A DNA stretch of 64,000 nt from an uncultured Oscillospiraceae bacterium (GTDB lineage: Bacteria > Bacillota > Clostridia > Oscillospirales > Oscillospiraceae), in NCBI GenBank assembly GCA_910578505.1, contig CAJTPV010000001.1, forward strand, positions 62,001-126,000, read 5' to 3'. This document shows positions 62,119-64,000 of the stretch, piece by piece. The notes beneath the pieces are model-generated. The model ran no database searches and had not been told where the DNA came from. It worked only from the letters and a program-made list of their open reading frames with translations. The position numbers and the translations under genes were made by a program. Each line of letters starts with the position of its first letter. Position 1 is the first letter of the stretch.

Positions 62119-62817
62119 CAGTTGTACCTCCGTTTCTCCAGCGACTGGATGGACAGGAACAGAAAGAACACGATCACGCTGGCATAGTAGACGATAGACG
62201 TCATATCAAAAACCCCGTTGACAAAGCCGCTGAAGCGGTCGAACAGGGACAGGCTGGTCATGATGCCGGGCAGTAAACCTTCAAATTTTGTGCTGTCCAT
62301 AAAGCAGGTAATGGCGATAGACGCAATCAAAACAAAGCAGACGCCATAGGCCAGATTCTCATTTTTGGTCAGGTGCTTGATCACCGCGCCCAGGGCCAGA
62401 ATGATAACACAGATGGCAGCCACCGAGCCAAACGCGGTGGTGGAGATGTACTCCGACAGACTGACGCTGTAATAGTTCAGCAGGATCACCGCAATCCCGA
62501 TCCCTGCGGCAAAGCCCTGGTTGTCGGTCAGGGAGGAGATAAACACCCCCAGGGCGATCAGCGCCGCGCCCATAATGAAAAACGCCAGCATGGAGCCATA
62601 AGAGGTCAGCAGGTACACATCCCCGAACTGGCTGAAAATCAACGGATATACCGCCACAATGCACAGCGGGATCATGTAGACCACCAGCAGAGCCAGATAC
62701 TTGCCCACGATGACCTGGGTGGTGGTGATGGGCAGGGAGTACAGCAGCTGGTCGGTCTTTTGCTTCCGCTCCTCGGCGATGACCCGCATGGTCAGGATAT
62801 CTGCTGGAGAAAATGCC
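62118..62817 (-). pseudogene. ABC-2-type (GldF-like) permease lacking its N-terminus
   Basis: Family similarity begins at ILTMRVIAEERKQKTDQLLYS (about 62797 downward) and continues through five hydrophobic helices to the end (SIQSLEKRRYN). The family normally has about 85 residues with one membrane helix before that point; here the upstream sequence is the start of a divergent histidine kinase. The open frame continues in the kinase DNA but without homology. The gene is cut by a rearrangement. The ATPase gene expected upstream is also missing. Confidence 0.7.
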
Positions 62818-64000
62818 ATGATCCGTTCACTGCGCCGTAAGTTTATTCTGATTGCTATGGTGTCACTGGTTGGAACCATGGCCGTGCTCTGCACCGCTAT
62901 TGGTATTGGGGATCACTATATCACTACCAACCGGGTAGACAAGGCGATTTCCATTCTTCATCAAAATGGAGGGACTTTTCTCCCGCCCGGCTCCCACTTT
63001 GACCTTTCAGATTTCGGCTTTCAGATCACCCCTGAGACGTCTTTTGAAATGCGGTATTTTATTGTGGAACCGAGCGCACAGAGAGAAATCAGGTCAGTGA
63101 ATCTGGACCATATTGCCGCCCTGGATCGGCAGACCGTTGTAGAGACAATCAGCCGGATAATCAATACCGGAGCGGCGCGGGGATATGTGGACCATTACCG
63201 TTTTGGTGTGTTCCAGGATGAGAGCGGAGGAGACATCATCATCGTTTTGGACTGCTTTCTTCAGCTCCAGGCAACAAACAATATCCTTCGGATCACGGTT
63301 GCCGTATTTCTGACCTGCGCCCTGATTGTTTTTATCCTGCTGCTCTGTTTGTCCAAACTGGCGATTCGTCCTTTCGTTGACAACCTGGAACGGCAGCGGC
63401 AGTTTATTACCGACGCTTCCCACGAGCTGAAAACACCGCTGGCCATTCTGTCGGCGGACATGGGGCTGCTGGAGGACACCTACGGAGAGGACAAATGGCT
63501 GGAGAGCGCGAAATCCCAAATCACCCGGTTAGACAGGCTCATCAAAAATCTGGTGGAGCTGGCCCGCACAGAGGAGACCATCAAAGAGGACACAGTGGAG
63601 CTGTTTTCGATCAGCGAGATCGCCCAGGCCAGCGCGGACGCCGTTCAGCCGCTGGCCGAAGCGGACGGAAAAACGTTGACGGCGGAAATCCCCGATGAAG
63701 TCCGCATGAAGGGCGTCCGGGACAATTTCTTCCGCCTCTTTTCGATTCTGCTGGACAATGCGGTCAAATACTGCGACCCGGCGGGGGGGCATTCATCTGT
63801 CTGTATCCATGCGGGGACGGAGCATCTGCATTTCCGTATCCAACCCCTGCACCGGCGTGGACACGGCCCAGCTCTCCCGGTACTTTGACCGGTTCTACCG
63901 GGCGGATTCCTCCCGCGCCCGCTCCACCGGGGGATACGGGATCGGCCTGTCCACCGCCAAAGCCATTGTCACCCGGCACAAGGGCCGCATTTCCAACCAC
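62818..64000 (+). CDS. Sensor histidine kinase with an apparent frameshift, partial at window end
   Basis: The start ATG 62818 has GGAG 9 bases upstream. TM1 is at about residues 10-30, an extracytoplasmic region spans about 31-150, and TM2 is at about 160-182. HisKA has FITDASHELKTPLAILSADM (about 200). HATPase_c begins LLDNAVKYCDP. The frame then breaks in a run of seven G (63783-63789): with one G fewer the sequence continues as GGIHLSVSMRGRS, ISVSNPCTGVD, RYFDRFYRADSS, GGYGIGLSTAKAI to the window edge, a normal kinase end. So this is a pseudogene, a phase-variable gene or a base-calling error. The usual response-regulator partner is absent upstream. Confidence 0.78.

Overview
This GC-rich, gene-dense window looks like the chromosome of an anaerobic gut-type clostridium, most likely an Oscillospiraceae relative (Flavonifractor/Lawsonibacter/Oscillibacter-like). 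The reasons are the iron-sulfur serine dehydratase split into sdaAB and sdaAA, an acyl-CoA dehydratase activase/dehydratase pair, the EFR1-type flavodoxin-ferredoxin, type II pantothenate kinase, CbiK, and small ECF sigma/anti-sigma operons with strong Shine-Dalgarno sites. The taxonomic call is an inference from protein families. No rRNA, tRNA or CRISPR array was seen.

Layout. 1-2.9 kb: end of telA, a TPM-domain membrane protein, a small membrane protein and an ECF sigma/partner pair. 2.9-7.9 kb (minus): a 1049-aa hybrid sensor kinase and the L-serine dehydratase subunits. 8-16.1 kb (minus): a seven-gene directional run consisting of two radical SAM enzymes (one HemN-like), CbiK, a response regulator, a histidine kinase, an ABC ATPase and a large FtsX-type permease. 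It starts from one good sigma-A promoter and looks like a tetrapyrrole-handling and response module. 16.2-26.6 kb (plus): a housekeeping run of ddl, murF, an ABC-F protein, a YdcF-like protein, a flavodoxin, prfA, a TsaC/Sua5 protein, coaE read in frame into an M18 aminopeptidase, and a DtxR/MntR-type regulator. 26.7-37.8 kb: a cold-shock protein, DUF5688, a nucleotidyltransferase, the EFR1 protein, the activase/dehydratase pair behind a structured leader, prfB without its frameshift site, coaW and a collagen-like protein.

38-44.5 kb (minus): a small gene pair, a SWIM/SNF2 pair, decayed fragments (including a cysteine-desulfurase tail) and a second ECF sigma/anti-sigma operon. 44.7-54.1 kb (plus) is the most striking part: a BREX type 1-like phage-defence locus (brxA, brxB, brxC, pglX). 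Here pglX is cut into an 853-aa N-terminal part and a 306-aa C-terminal part by a module holding a terminator, a promoter, a DUF3800 gene and another terminator. pglZ and brxL are not in the window. The putative target-recognition part of pglX is AT-rich and looks foreign.

54.2-64 kb: a clipped RelE-like toxin with a HicB-like antitoxin, an AlkZ-related/alcohol dehydrogenase/deformylase operon, gene fragments, a membrane protein, mreB, and comF behind a ribbon-helix-helix gene. The right end is scarred: a GldG/DUF4340 chimera, an ABC permease without its 5' end, and an orphan histidine kinase with an apparent frameshift in a run of seven G.
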